The notes under the pieces are model-generated. The model saw only the letters and a program-made list of their open reading frames with translations. It had not been told where the DNA came from and did no database searches. The translations under genes were made by a program, and so were the position numbers. Source: Jiella soli (GTDB lineage: Bacteria > Pseudomonadota > Alphaproteobacteria > Rhizobiales > Rhizobiaceae). From it: a stretch of 64,000 nucleotides of DNA. Within the stretch, counting starts at the first letter, position 1. Every line of letters begins with the position of its first letter. Of this stretch, positions 15,353 through 24,056 are shown piece after piece. The stretch spans positions 62,001 to 126,000 of the forward strand of contig NZ_JAJAVB010000048.1 of the NCBI RefSeq assembly GCF_020615385.1, given 5' to 3'.

Positions 15353-15384
15353 AAAAAGGGCAGCGAGGGGGAGCTGCCCTTTTT
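15353..15384 (-). terminator. Intrinsic terminator of an intergenic transcript
   Basis: Read on the minus strand: a 7-bp GC stem (GGGCAGC/GCTGCCC), extendable by five A-T pairs, an 8-base loop TCCCCCTC and a run of five T. No annotated minus-strand gene precedes it for more than 950 bases, so it implies an independent short transcript. On the plus strand it would also fold with a T5 tail. Confidence 0.75.
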
Positions 15385-15424
15385 CGACTGCTTGCGATCG
15401 AGGGGGATGATCGCTTGGGGTGTC
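15353..15424 (-). ncRNA. Candidate small RNA with two C-rich hairpin loops
   Basis: Predicted minus-strand transcript of about 70 nt. Its 5' end is placed about seven bases after an EcfG-like -10 box and its 3' end at the terminator above. The first hairpin is GCGATC-loop-GATCGC (15394-15414) with loop ATCCCCCTC; the second is the terminator hairpin with loop TCCCCCTC. Both loops expose the same C-rich, anti-Shine-Dalgarno-like run, a known architecture of several alphaproteobacterial regulatory RNAs (CcsR/cuckoo, alpha-r14, GsrN C-rich loop). No protein can be read from it. This is a prediction from structure; expression is not demonstrated. Confidence 0.42.
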
Positions 15425-15429
15425 CTGAT

Positions 15430-15454
15430 AATGCGTGACTGATTTCGGGGTTCC
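15430..15454 (-). promoter_or_regulatory. EcfG-like promoter (GGAAC-N16-CATT)
   Basis: On the minus strand a perfect GGAAC -35 box (15450-15454) is followed after exactly 16 bases by CATT (15430-15433). The alphaproteobacterial general-stress consensus is GGAAC-N16/17-CGTT, so the -10 box differs at one position. It is correctly placed for the candidate small RNA. The mismatch makes this tentative. Confidence 0.35.
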
Positions 15455-15724
15455 AAAAAAATTGGTCGCTCGAAAACTTTTTTTCGCATCCTCCCGTTGG
15501 CCGCACAGCGACCTCGCTCAAGCCTGGGTCTCCCGTTCCGCTTCCGGCCCGCGCTCTGGCCCCGGCACCGGCGCGATCGTCACCTGCGACTTGCCCCTGG
15601 TCGGCACGTGCAGGGATGGCAAGACACGCCTGATCGGTGCATAAGGTGGGGCGGGGCAGGACGCAGTGCAGCATTCGCGGCGCGTTCGGGTCCGTTCTGT
15701 GCAGGGATCCGAAAGGAGGCCGAG

Positions 15725-16327
15725 TTGGTTGCTTCGTTTCGCGCCGTCGGCGATGCGAGCCGGCACCCGAACGGCTGGCCGGGCAGGCTGATGGTCTGCG
15801 GCCAATCCGAAGCGCGCCGTAACATTGCCGAGCTTGCCCCGACTGACGTGATCTCGATCAAGTCGCCCGGCCGAAATTATCTCGGGCCCCGGGACCTTGC
15901 GGAAGACCACCATCTGATCGTCGAGTTCGAGGATGTCGAAGCTGCCGGAGCGGCGGGCGGGCCGACGGCTGAGCAGGTCTCGGCGATCCTCGCCTTCGCC
16001 GCGCGTCTGCCGGCCGAGGCGCGGCTTCTGGTACACGGGCTGCAGGGCGTGCGGCGCGCGCCGGCGGTGGGGATCGGCATCCTCGCGGCGCAGCTCGGCC
16101 CCGCCGAGGCCGCCGGCGCCGGAACCGCATGTTGCCTGCATCCGGCCGATCCCAACCGGCGGGTCCTCGCCCTGTTCGACGATGCGCTGACCCTCGAAGG
16201 CAGTCTGGTCGCCGCCTGCGACGCCCGCTACGTGCCGGGCCGCTCGATGCTGCGCCGGCGCGAGGAGGCCGATGCGACGCCCTTCGCCTTCGACATGCTG
16301 TCCTGCGGCAAGGATGACGCGCCTTGA
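15725..16327 (+). CDS. Tyrosine phosphatase-family homologue lacking the catalytic cysteine
   Basis: A 200-residue protein whose fold and sequence order match the alphaproteobacterial dual-specificity-like tyrosine phosphatases: IVEFEDVE near 73-80, the P-loop region near 103-113, and a C-terminal ADPNRRVLALFDDAL segment. In active members the P-loop is H-C-x5-R; here it reads VHGLQGVRR, with Gly105 in place of the nucleophilic Cys and Arg111 retained. The codon is GGG, so more than one base change separates it from Cys. The TTG start is fixed by a perfect AAGGAGG five bases upstream (15713-15719); an ATG at 15791 is the alternative. The frame is otherwise intact, suggesting a maintained pseudophosphatase. 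Confidence 0.7.
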   Translation: MVASFRAVGDASRHPNGWPGRLMVCGQSEARRNIAELAPTDVISIKSPGRNYLGPRDLAEDHHLIVEFEDVEAAGAAGGPTAEQVSAILAFAARLPAEARLLVHGLQGVRRAPAVGIGILAAQLGPAEAAGAGTACCLHPADPNRRVLALFDDALTLEGSLVAACDARYVPGRSMLRRREEADATPFAFDMLSCGKDDAP

Positions 16328-16349
16328 TCAGGGAACGCGCAGCCGAAGG

Positions 16350-16814
16350 TCAGAGATCGGGCTTGGCGATCATGAGCCAGACGATCGCGAGCATCGCCGC
16401 GAAGGCCGGAAAGCCGCAGGCGAACCAGATCCGGTAGAGCCGGTGATAGGCGGCAGGCAAAGGCGCGCCGGCATCGCGTGCGGCAGCCGCCAGGCGCCGC
16501 AGCCTGATCTGGATGACGACCACCGGCAGCCAGAACAGGCCGACGAAGACGTAGAGGCCGAGCGCGGCGAGGATCCAGCCCTCGGTGAGCGGCCAGCCGA
16601 TCTGCCTGGCGAGGAGATAGCCGGTCACCGGCTGAAGCACGGCCGCCGTCGCCGTGAACAGCGTGTCGGCGAGGACGACGATGCCGGCGGTGTGGGCGAT
16701 CAGCGCCGGATCGCCGCTGCGGTTCGAGATCACCATGAAGAAGGCGATGCCCGCGCCCGTGCCGAGCAGCACGCAGGCCCCGACGACATGGAGGAAGAGC
16801 AGCGCCTCGGTCAT
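16350..16814 (-). CDS. DUF2269 family integral membrane protein
   Basis: A 154-residue protein with four predicted transmembrane helices and the DUF2269 pattern (LLFLHVVGACVLLGTGAGIA at 5-24 and FFMVISNRSGD at 25-35). The ATG overlaps the stop of the upstream epimerase-DoxX gene by four bases (ATGA), indicating translational coupling. Function is unknown; the pairing with an NAD-epimerase/DoxX protein is common for this family. Convergent with the pseudophosphatase gene, 22 bases away. Confidence 0.85.
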   Translation of the reverse strand: MTEALLFLHVVGACVLLGTGAGIAFFMVISNRSGDPALIAHTAGIVVLADTLFTATAAVLQPVTGYLLARQIGWPLTEGWILAALGLYVFVGLFWLPVVVIQIRLRRLAAAARDAGAPLPAAYHRLYRIWFACGFPAFAAMLAIVWLMIAKPDL

Positions 16815-18106
16815 CGTTCGCCAAGCAGCGCCGCGGTGACGAGGGCGAGGAGCGAGGCCGGCAGGATCTTGACCAGCGGGCCGAGCGGGTCCGCCCAAAG
16901 GTCCGGCGCGAACACCGTCGCGGCAAGGAGATAGGCAAGGCCCGCCGCCAGCATGGCGAGACAGGCCCGCTGCGCCAGCGGCCGGTAGAGGATTGCGAGC
17001 CCGAGGGCGAGGTCGAGCACGGCTCCTCCGAGCGCCGCGGTGCCGGCAAGCGACGGAGAAAATCCCCTTGTGAGGAGGACCGTTTCCGCGGCGCCGATCT
17101 CCGCGAGCCCGATCAGGCCGGAGAGAATCCAGAAGATCGAGAGGGTCGCCACGCAGAGCGGCATCAGGAGGTAGAGCCTCGCAAACCAGCGCTCCTGCGC
17201 GGTCGACGGCAGGGCGGCAAGGGTCTCGGTCAGCGGCCGGCAATCCGCTCCGCCCGCCGCGCGCCAGGCAGCGGGGTCGCCGAGGACGCCGGCCTGAAGC
17301 GACCGGATCGCCGTCGTCCTCAGGGGCGAGCGCCAGCCGAGCCAGCCGAGCGCGTCGGCTCCCAGAGCCAGGAACCGGACGAGCGGCATCGGAACCGGGA
17401 CGCTTCGTGTCCAGGGCGCAAAGCCCTGCCATTTTCGAAGGGCGCGGACCGTGTCGGCGAAGGAGCGCGCCTCCGGCTCGGTGAGATCGGCGAGCGTTCG
17501 GCTCGGCACCTCGCCGCGGGCCGCGCTGACGACCGCCGCCGCGACATCGCCGAGGAAGACCGTCTGGATGCGGCTTTCCGGCAGGATCTTCGGGAAGAAA
17601 GCGGGAACCGCCGCGGCGGCGCGCAGGAGCGCCGTGCCGCCATAGGCCTCGGCGCCGACGACCAGCGTCGGGCGCAGGATGACCCAGTCGAGGTCCGAGC
17701 CCATGATCTTGCCGTCGCCCCTCGCCTTCGACCGGAAGAATTCGGTCGTCGCCGCTTCCGAGACGCCGGCGGCGGAAATCTGGATCAGCCGGGTGCGGGT
17801 TCCTCCGAGCGCGACGACGAGTTCGCCGATCGCCCGCTCGTGGATCGCCGACAGACTATCGCGCGCGCCGTCCTGGAGCGCGCCGGACGCGTTGACCACC
17901 ACGTCGGTATCGGCGAGAAGCGATCGCCAGTCCGATGCGTCGGTCTTCGCGATGTCCCGCTCGACGAAGATCGAATCCGGGGCCGAGCGGAGGGCCGCCG
18001 CCCGGCGCCGACCCACGCCGACGGTGCGAAAGCCGTCCGCCTCGAGAGCCCGCATACATGCCGAGCCGATCAGGCCATAGGCGCCGAGTACCACGGCGGT
18101 CTTCAA
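16811..18106 (-). CDS. NAD(P)-binding epimerase-like protein fused to DoxX-like membrane domain
   Basis: Residues 1-290 form an extended-SDR or NmrA-like Rossmann domain (GAYGLIG at 8-14, VVVNASGALQDG near 70-80, YGGTALL). Residues about 300-431 contain four hydrophobic helices like DoxX-family proteins (LYLLMPLCVATLSIFWILSG). The TTG start at 18106 is five bases after AAGGGAGG and directly precedes the Rossmann strand, so longer starts are unlikely. The fused protein is probably membrane-anchored with a cytosolic NAD(P)-binding head. It is translationally coupled to the DUF2269 gene. Its role is not known; redox or quinone-linked activity is only a guess. Confidence 0.85.
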   Translation of the reverse strand: MKTAVVLGAYGLIGSACMRALEADGFRTVGVGRRRAAALRSAPDSIFVERDIAKTDASDWRSLLADTDVVVNASGALQDGARDSLSAIHERAIGELVVALGGTRTRLIQISAAGVSEAATTEFFRSKARGDGKIMGSDLDWVILRPTLVVGAEAYGGTALLRAAAAVPAFFPKILPESRIQTVFLGDVAAAVVSAARGEVPSRTLADLTEPEARSFADTVRALRKWQGFAPWTRSVPVPMPLVRFLALGADALGWLGWRSPLRTTAIRSLQAGVLGDPAAWRAAGGADCRPLTETLAALPSTAQERWFARLYLLMPLCVATLSIFWILSGLIGLAEIGAAETVLLTRGFSPSLAGTAALGGAVLDLALGLAILYRPLAQRACLAMLAAGLAYLLAATVFAPDLWADPLGPLVKILPASLLALVTAALLGER

Positions 18107-18273
18107 TCGAGCCTCCCTTCGCAGCGCACCCGGCCGCCGGACGACGAGGCGCCTCCGGTGCCGGCCGCGACCCGACGAGACCGGCCACGGCCGGCGTCGA
18201 ACGCGACGGTTCGGTAGCACAGATGGCCTTAAGCCTTTCAGACCGGCTCCGGCATCCCATCTAAGCGGTACGC

Positions 18274-21200
18274 ATGACCGAGCTTCGACCTGTTCCCGAC
18301 ACGATCCGATTCGACGGCACCAATGTGACCGCGGTCCTCGGGCCGACGAATACGGGCAAGACCTTCCTCGCGATCGAGCGGATGATCGCGCATTCGTCCG
18401 GAACGATCGGCCTGCCGCTGCGGCTGCTCGCGCGGGAAGTCTACGCGAAGGTGGTCGACCGGGTCGGTGTCGGTGCCGTGGCGCTGATCACCGGCGAGGA
18501 GAAGATCAAGCCACCGAACGCCCGCTATTTCGTCTGCACGGTCGAGGCGATGCCGCGCAATCCCGGCACCGCCTTCGTCGCCATCGACGAGGTGCAGCTG
18601 GCGAACGATCTGGAACGCGGCCACGTCTTCACCGATCGGATCCTGCATTGCCGGGGCAGCCAGGAGACGCTGCTCCTCGGTGCGCCAACCATGCAGACGG
18701 TTCTGGCGAAGCTCCTGAAGGGCGTCCAGACGACGACGCGCCCGCGCCTGTCGAACCTGACCTATGCCGGCTCCAAGAAGATAACCCGGCTGCCGCGCCG
18801 GAGCGCCATCGTCGCCTTCTCCGCCGACGAGGTCTATGCGATCGCCGAACTGATTCGCCGGCAGCGGGGCGGGGCGGCGGTGGTCCTCGGGGCGCTCTCG
18901 CCGCGCACCCGCAACGCCCAGGTGGCGCTCTACCAGTCCGGCGACGTCGACTTCCTGGTCGCCACCGACGCGATCGGCATGGGGCTCAATCTCGACGTCG
19001 ACCATGTCGCCTTCGCCCAGGACTGGAAATTCGATGGCTTCCAGTACCGCCAGCTGACGCCGGCCGAGTTCGGCCAGATCGCCGGCCGGGCGGGCCGCCA
19101 CGTCAGGGACGGCACCTTCGGCGTGACCGGACGCGTCGATCCGCTGCCGACCGAGCTCGTCGAAGCGCTGGAAGCTCACCGGTTCGCGCCGATCAAGGTG
19201 CTGCAGTGGCGCAGCAGCGATCTCGACTTCTCCTCGATCGCGGCGCTGACGGCGAGCCTGGAACGCCCGCCCCCCTCCGCCGAACTCACCCGCGCGCTGC
19301 CCTCGGTCGACCAGCGCGCGCTGCAGTTTCTGTCGCGTGACCCGGCAATCGAGCGCCGCGCGACCGGCCGCCGCCGGGTCGAGCTTCTCTGGGAGGCCTG
19401 CAAGCTTCCCGACTATCGCCGCATCGCGCCGGCCCAGCATGCCGAGATCATCGCCGCGATCTACGGCGACCTGACCGACAACGGCCATGTCTCGGAGGAC
19501 TACATGGCGTCCCAGGTGCATCGGGCCGACCGGACCGAGGGCGATCTCGACACCCTGTCCCAGCGCATCGCGGAAATCCGCACCTGGACATACATTTCCC
19601 ACCGTCCCGACTGGCTTGCCGATCCGACACACTGGCAGGAAAAGACACGGGACATTGAAGACCGACTTTCCGACGCTCTACACGATAGGTTGACGAAACG
19701 CTTCGTAGACCGCAGGACAAGCGTCTTGATGAGGCGGCTGAGAGAGAACGCGTTCATGGAAGCTGAAATCGCCAGCGACGGCACGGTGGTGGTCGAAGGC
19801 CATCCCGTTGGCGAACTTCAGGGATTTCGGTTCACGCCGGACACCAAGGCCGAGGGCGCCGACGGCAGGGCCGTACGTGCGGCCGCGCAGAAGGCGCTCG
19901 CCGGCGAGTTCGACAAGCGCGCCGAGCGCTTCACGAACGCGCCGAACGGCGATCTGGCGCTGGCATCGGACGGGCTGGTGCGCTGGCTCGGTGCACCGGT
20001 CGCCAGCCTTTCGGCGGGCGAGGACGCCCTGAAGCCGAAGGTCGTGATCCTGGCCGACGAGCAGTTGGCCGGTCCTTCGCGCGACAAGGTCGCGGCGCGG
20101 GCCGAGCGCTTCCTCACCTACCAGGTCTCGACGATCCTGAAGCCGCTGCTCGACCTGAAGTCGGCCGAGGGGCTGGAGGGCACGGCGCGCGGCCTCGCCT
20201 TCCGCCTGACCGAGAATTTCGGCCTTCTGCAGCGCCGCGACGTCTCCGAGGAGGTGCGCGCGCTCGATCAGGCCTCGCGCGCTGCGCTCAGGCGCTGCGG
20301 CGTGCGCTTCGGCGCCTACCATATCTTCGTGCCGACGCTGATCAAGCCGGCACCGGCCAGCCTCCTGACGCTTCTGTGGGCGATCCAGAACGACGGCCGC
20401 GATCGGCCGGGCTTCGGCGAGGTGACGCATCTCCTGGCGACGGGCCGCACCTCGGCGGTCGCCGATCCGAGCTTCGACCCGGTGTTCTACGCGCTGGCCG
20501 GCTACCGGCTGCTCGGTCGCCGCGCCGTGCGAATCGATATTCTCGAGCGCCTCGCCGACCTCATCCGCCCGGCGCTCGCCTGGAAGCCCGGTTCCGGCAA
20601 GCGGCCGGAAGGCGCCTTTAACGGCTCGCAATTCCTGGTGACCCCGGCAATGATGTCGATCCTGGGCGCCACCGCCGAGGACATGGACGAGATCCTGAAG
20701 GGCCTCGGCTATCGTCCGCAGGGCATGGAAGCCGACGGGGTGGAATCGGAGCTGAAGCGGCTCGATGCGGAGGCCGCCGCGGCCGCAGAGGCCCAGAGGG
20801 CCGAAGTCGCCGAAAAGGCCGCTCGGGCGGCCGCCGAGGCGGCTGCCTCGGCCGAGGCGCCGCAGCCCGCCGAAGCGGCGTCTGCGGAGATGCCTGCTGA
20901 CACCGCCGCGCCGGAGGATGCCGCCGCCGCCGAGCCGGCTGCTGCCGAACCGGCACTTGTGGCCGTGGACGCAGCGGCAGAGACCGCCGCGAGCGTAGCG
21001 ACGGACGACGGCGCGCCGGCCGCTGTCGAAGCTGCTACGGCTACGCCGCCGGCGGAGATGGCGGCAGCCGACCCTGCGGAGACCGAGTCCCCCGAGGCTC
21101 CCGCATCCGACGAGACCACGGCGGTCGCGTCCTCGTCCGAGACGCCGGAGGACGCTGCGACCGAGAAAGCAGAGGCGTCCGCTGCGCCGGAGGCCGAAGT

Positions 21201-21702
21201 CGAGGCACAGGCCGGCGAGGCCGCGGCCACGCAGGAGACTGGCGAAGCCTCCGAAGCGTCCGCTCCCGGAACCGCTGAGGCCGAAGCTTCTCAGCCGGCG
21301 GAGCCGCGGATCGTCCAGGTCTGGCGTCCGCATCGGGGCGGTGATCGCAACGCCAATCGCGAGCGGCACGGACGGCGCAACCGCCGCCCGGCCCCCGGCC
21401 AGGCGCAGGGCGCGCCCGGTGGCGAGGAGACGGCAGGGGTCGACGGCGACCGGCCGCCGCGCCATCAGCGCCACGGTAAGGGCGGCGGCGATCGTCCTGG
21501 CCAGGAGGAGCGCCAGCAGCGCTTCGGCAAAGGCGGTCCGAAGGGCGGCAAGGGACGGCCCCAGAAGGATCGTCCGGACCGGCCCGAGCGAAACGACCGC
21601 CAGGATGGCGGCTCGCGCCGCCCCGACAACAAGCCGCAGCGCGTCGATCCCGATTCGCCCTTCGCCAAACTCGCCGCCCTGAAGGAGAAGCTTGGCCGAT
21701 AA
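18274..21702 (+). CDS. Suv3-like DEAD/DEAH RNA helicase with long disordered tail
   Basis: An SF2 helicase of the mitochondrial Suv3 type common in alphaproteobacteria. Walker A is GPTNTGKT (23-30), motif II is DEVQ (about 109), motif VI is GQIAGRAGRH (about 267-276). After the helicase core and the Suv3 C-terminal region (to about 820) comes an Ala/Glu/Pro-rich low-complexity stretch (about 830-1010) and then an Arg/Gly/Lys-rich basic tail (about 1015-1125). Total length of 1142 residues is typical for the group. The tail resembles RNA-binding or degradosome-scaffold regions. The last 11 bases overlap the Hsp15 gene, so the two are cotranscribed and probably act together on RNA. Confidence 0.9.
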   Translation: MTELRPVPDTIRFDGTNVTAVLGPTNTGKTFLAIERMIAHSSGTIGLPLRLLAREVYAKVVDRVGVGAVALITGEEKIKPPNARYFVCTVEAMPRNPGTAFVAIDEVQLANDLERGHVFTDRILHCRGSQETLLLGAPTMQTVLAKLLKGVQTTTRPRLSNLTYAGSKKITRLPRRSAIVAFSADEVYAIAELIRRQRGGAAVVLGALSPRTRNAQVALYQSGDVDFLVATDAIGMGLNLDVDHVAFAQDWKFDGFQYRQLTPAEFGQIAGRAGRHVRDGTFGVTGRVDPLPTELVEALEAHRFAPIKVLQWRSSDLDFSSIAALTASLERPPPSAELTRALPSVDQRALQFLSRDPAIERRATGRRRVELLWEACKLPDYRRIAPAQHAEIIAAIYGDLTDNGHVSEDYMASQVHRADRTEGDLDTLSQRIAEIRTWTYISHRPDWLADPTHWQEKTRDIEDRLSDALHDRLTKRFVDRRTSVLMRRLRENAFMEAEIASDGTVVVEGHPVGELQGFRFTPDTKAEGADGRAVRAAAQKALAGEFDKRAERFTNAPNGDLALASDGLVRWLGAPVASLSAGEDALKPKVVILADEQLAGPSRDKVAARAERFLTYQVSTILKPLLDLKSAEGLEGTARGLAFRLTENFGLLQRRDVSEEVRALDQASRAALRRCGVRFGAYHIFVPTLIKPAPASLLTLLWAIQNDGRDRPGFGEVTHLLATGRTSAVADPSFDPVFYALAGYRLLGRRAVRIDILERLADLIRPALAWKPGSGKRPEGAFNGSQFLVTPAMMSILGATAEDMDEILKGLGYRPQGMEADGVESELKRLDAEAAAAAEAQRAEVAEKAARAAAEAAASAEAPQPAEAASAEMPADTAAPEDAAAAEPAAAEPALVAVDAAAETAASVATDDGAPAAVEAATATPPAEMAAADPAETESPEAPASDETTAVASSSETPEDAATEKAEASAAPEAEVEAQAGEAAATQETGEASEASAPGTAEAEASQPAEPRIVQVWRPHRGGDRNANRERHGRRNRRPAPGQAQGAPGGEETAGVDGDRPPRHQRHGKGGGDRPGQEERQQRFGKGGPKGGKGRPQKDRPDRPERNDRQDGGSRRPDNKPQRVDPDSPFAKLAALKEKLGR

Positions 21703-22144
21703 TCCGACCGGCGAAGCGGCGGCTGGCGCCGGCCAGCGCGTCGACAAATGGCTCTTCTTCGCAAGGGTCGCGAAGTCGCGCACGCTTGCACAGAAGCTGG
21801 TTCAGTCCGGGGTGGTTCGGGTCAACCGCGAGAAGATCAACAATGCCGCGCGGATCGTGCGGCCAGGCGACGTCCTGACGCTGTCGATCGGCGGCAGGGT
21901 GCGCGTCCTGAAGGTGCTGGATCCGGGAACACGCCGGGGGCCAGCCAGCGAGGCGGCGCTCCTCTACGAAGAGATGGGAACCGCTGCCGCGAGCCCTGCG
22001 GCCGCCACCGACGCAAGCGTCTCGCGTGAGGACGCGCGACCCGCGGACCTTTCGCTCGGCCAGCCGGCGCCGAGCCCCGGCGGTCGCCCCGGCAAGCACG
22101 ACCGGTGCGCGCTGCAGCGTCTGCGCCGCGGCGAGGCCGGGTGA
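21692..22144 (+). CDS. hslR: S4-domain RNA-binding protein, Hsp15-like
   Basis: The S4 RNA-binding domain spans residues about 16-62 (QRVDKWLFFARVAKSRTLAQ and VRVNREKI). Hsp15 of E. coli binds stalled 50S subunits that carry peptidyl-tRNA and recycles them after heat shock. This 150-residue version has a Pro/Arg-rich tail. The TTG start at 21692 lies within the helicase frame and follows GAAGGAGAAGC, so translation is coupled. Its position in a block with CarD and RpoH agrees with a stress role. Confidence 0.87.
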   Translation: MADNPTGEAAAGAGQRVDKWLFFARVAKSRTLAQKLVQSGVVRVNREKINNAARIVRPGDVLTLSIGGRVRVLKVLDPGTRRGPASEAALLYEEMGTAAASPAAATDASVSREDARPADLSLGQPAPSPGGRPGKHDRCALQRLRRGEAG

Positions 22145-22409
22145 CGCCGGCAAGTGGGCCGAGCCGATATCTGCTCGCCGATGCGGCTTCCTCTCCATTC
22201 CCGCCGCAACTCATCCGCTAGCCGACAGAAAATCTTTGCGAAATCCGCCCCGGACGCGACAAGCTTTGCGCTTGCATGGCATTTCCGGAGTGGCTACGTC
22301 GGCGGCACCACCTTCGGCCCGACGATTTGCGCGACGCATCTTGCGCATCGCACGCGGCCTGCGAACCGGGTGGCCCGGCGCCGGGCCACCGCCACCTTGA
22401 GGACCCGTC

Positions 22410-22748
22410 ATGACCTATGTGGTGACCGACAACTGCATCCGCTGCAAGTACATGGACTGTGTGGAGGTCTGCCCGGTCGACTGCTTCTACGAAGGCGACA
22501 ACATGCTCGTCATCCACCCGGACGAGTGCATCGACTGCGGTGTCTGCGAGCCGGAATGCCCAGCCGAGGCGATCAAGCCGGACACCGAACCGAACCTCGA
22601 CAAGTGGCTGCAGGTGAACGCCGAATACGCCGACAAATGGCCCAACATAACGATCAAGCGGGAAGGCCCGGCGGACGGGAAGGAATTCGACGGGCAGGAG
22701 GGCAAGTTCGAAAAGTACTTCTCGCCGGAGCCCGGCCAGGGCGATTGA
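22410..22748 (+). CDS. fdxA: 7Fe-type ferredoxin
   Basis: A 112-residue ferredoxin with the cysteine spacing of [3Fe-4S][4Fe-4S] proteins: [17 protein letters not shown] at 9-25 and [12 protein letters not shown] at 40-51. The acidic C-terminal extension is usual for alphaproteobacterial FdxA. Cytosolic electron carrier; the partner is not identifiable. ATG preceded by TTGAGGACCCGTC. A 265-base non-coding region separates it from the Hsp15 gene, so it likely has its own promoter. Confidence 0.95.
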   Translation: MTYVVTDNCIRCKYMDCVEVCPVDCFYEGDNMLVIHPDECIDCGVCEPECPAEAIKPDTEPNLDKWLQVNAEYADKWPNITIKREGPADGKEFDGQEGKFEKYFSPEPGQGD

Positions 22749-22913
22749 GACGGCTCATCGGCTAATGGCCGCGATGCGGGGCGCAGCGCAGCTTGCCGCC
22801 GGGCCGGATCGTCTCTTGCGAATATGGTCCGGCAGCGGACCGGAATTGGTCGGCTGACAAACGCGGTCGCGCCGTGCGCCGTGGTGCGCGCACGCCCCAG
22901 CCGCCGGAAATCC

Positions 22914-22942
22914 TTGAATTTTTCGCCAGCCTCGTGTAGGAT
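22914..22942 (+). promoter_or_regulatory. Sigma-70-type promoter upstream of carD
   Basis: TTGAAT (22914-22919), 17-base spacer, TAGGAT (22937-22942). Both hexamers match the vegetative consensus at four or more positions and the spacing is ideal. Transcription would begin near 22950 and give an untranslated leader of about 260 bases before carD. No other promoter-like pair in the 463-base gap is as good. Confidence 0.5.
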
Positions 22943-23211
22943 GCGTCACACAGTCGGGCGCTGTGGCAATCGCGCCACGCTCTTTGGCGCTCACGGGTTT
23001 CCGAAAGGACGTTTCCTTTATCGCCACGTACTTGGCGGTTCCCTTGCCGGGCCGGGTTTTTCACGCGGCCCGTGGCAGGAAAAGGGCGACATCATACCCA
23101 TCGACTGCGGTCTGACGGCTCCCGAAGGGTCGTCCAAATCGGCGACAAGCGGTCGCTGCCCGTGTCTAGCGGCTGTCGCGGCTGGACACAACAGGGAGTA
23201 AGAAGAAGCGT

Positions 23212-23844
23212 ATGAGCAGTCAGAAGAAGGCGACGAACAGCCTGGGCTTCAAGACCGGCGAGAGCATCGTCTACCCCGCGCACGGCGTCGGCCAGATCGT
23301 CGCGATCGAGGAACAGGAAGTCGCGGGCATGAAGCTCGAACTGTTCGTCATCGATTTCGAGAAGGACAAGATGCGCCTGAAGGTGCCGGTGGCCAAGGCC
23401 AATTCGATCGGCATGCGCAAGCTCTCTGAAACCGATTTCGTCGACCGCGCGCTCAAGGTCGTGCAGGGCCGCGCCCGGGTCAAGAAGACCATGTGGAGCC
23501 GCCGCGCCCAGGAATACGACGCCAAGATCAATTCCGGCGACCTGATCCAGATCGCCGAAGTCGTTCGCGACCTCTATCGCGCAGAGAGCCAGCCGGAGCA
23601 GTCCTATTCCGAGCGCCAGCTCTACGAGGCGGCCCTCGGCCGCATGGCGCGTGAGCTTGCAGCCGTCAACGAGGTCTCCGAGACCGAGGCGGTGCAGCTC
23701 ATCGAGGTCAATCTGAACAAGGGTCCGAAGCGCCTGCCCAAGGGCGCGACGGCCGAAGATGAAGGCGAAGGCGACGCCGAGACCGAAGGCGACAACGATG
23801 CCGCGGTCGAGGGCTCCGAGCAGCAGCGCGAAGAGGCGGCCTGA
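23212..23844 (+). CDS. carD: CarD-family transcription regulator (CdnL-like)
   Basis: The N-terminal RNA-polymerase interaction domain (about 10-75, with SIVYPAHGVGQIVAIEE) is followed by a helical domain and an acidic Glu/Asp/Ala-rich tail (from about 178). CarD/CdnL binds the RNA polymerase beta subunit and stabilises open complexes at rRNA and other growth-linked promoters. 210 residues; the acidic tail is longer than in Caulobacter CdnL. Preceded by GGGAG and AGAAGAAG. A strong terminator follows it. Confidence 0.94.
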   Translation: MSSQKKATNSLGFKTGESIVYPAHGVGQIVAIEEQEVAGMKLELFVIDFEKDKMRLKVPVAKANSIGMRKLSETDFVDRALKVVQGRARVKKTMWSRRAQEYDAKINSGDLIQIAEVVRDLYRAESQPEQSYSERQLYEAALGRMARELAAVNEVSETEAVQLIEVNLNKGPKRLPKGATAEDEGEGDAETEGDNDAAVEGSEQQREEAA

Positions 23845-23917
23845 TCGACCATGGGCGGGCTTCGGCCCGTCCGCGGTGAGGCCTTCCCCGCAGCGTTCAG
23901 AACCAGATTTGCGACGG

Positions 23918-23951
23918 GACCGGCGGCCTTTGGGCCGCCGGTCTTTTTTTT
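23918..23951 (+). terminator. Intrinsic terminator after carD
   Basis: An 11-bp perfect GC-rich stem (GACCGGCGGCC and complement) with a four-base loop TTTG, followed directly by eight T. One of the strongest terminators in the window; it separates carD from the rpoH promoter. Confidence 0.93.
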
Positions 23952-24056
23952 CGTGGGAAGAAGTGTTAATCTCTGCGGATCAGCGCGTTGCGACCCGGAT
24001 CGGTCTTGCCGCGAAGCTGGCTCCCTCTACATTCGCTGGAAAAGTTTGCCCCTCTG

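Noticed and set aside
16350-18106. Single fused protein of DUF2269 and the epimerase-DoxX gene
   Set aside because: The two frames differ and meet at an ATGA overlap, so they are separate, coupled genes.
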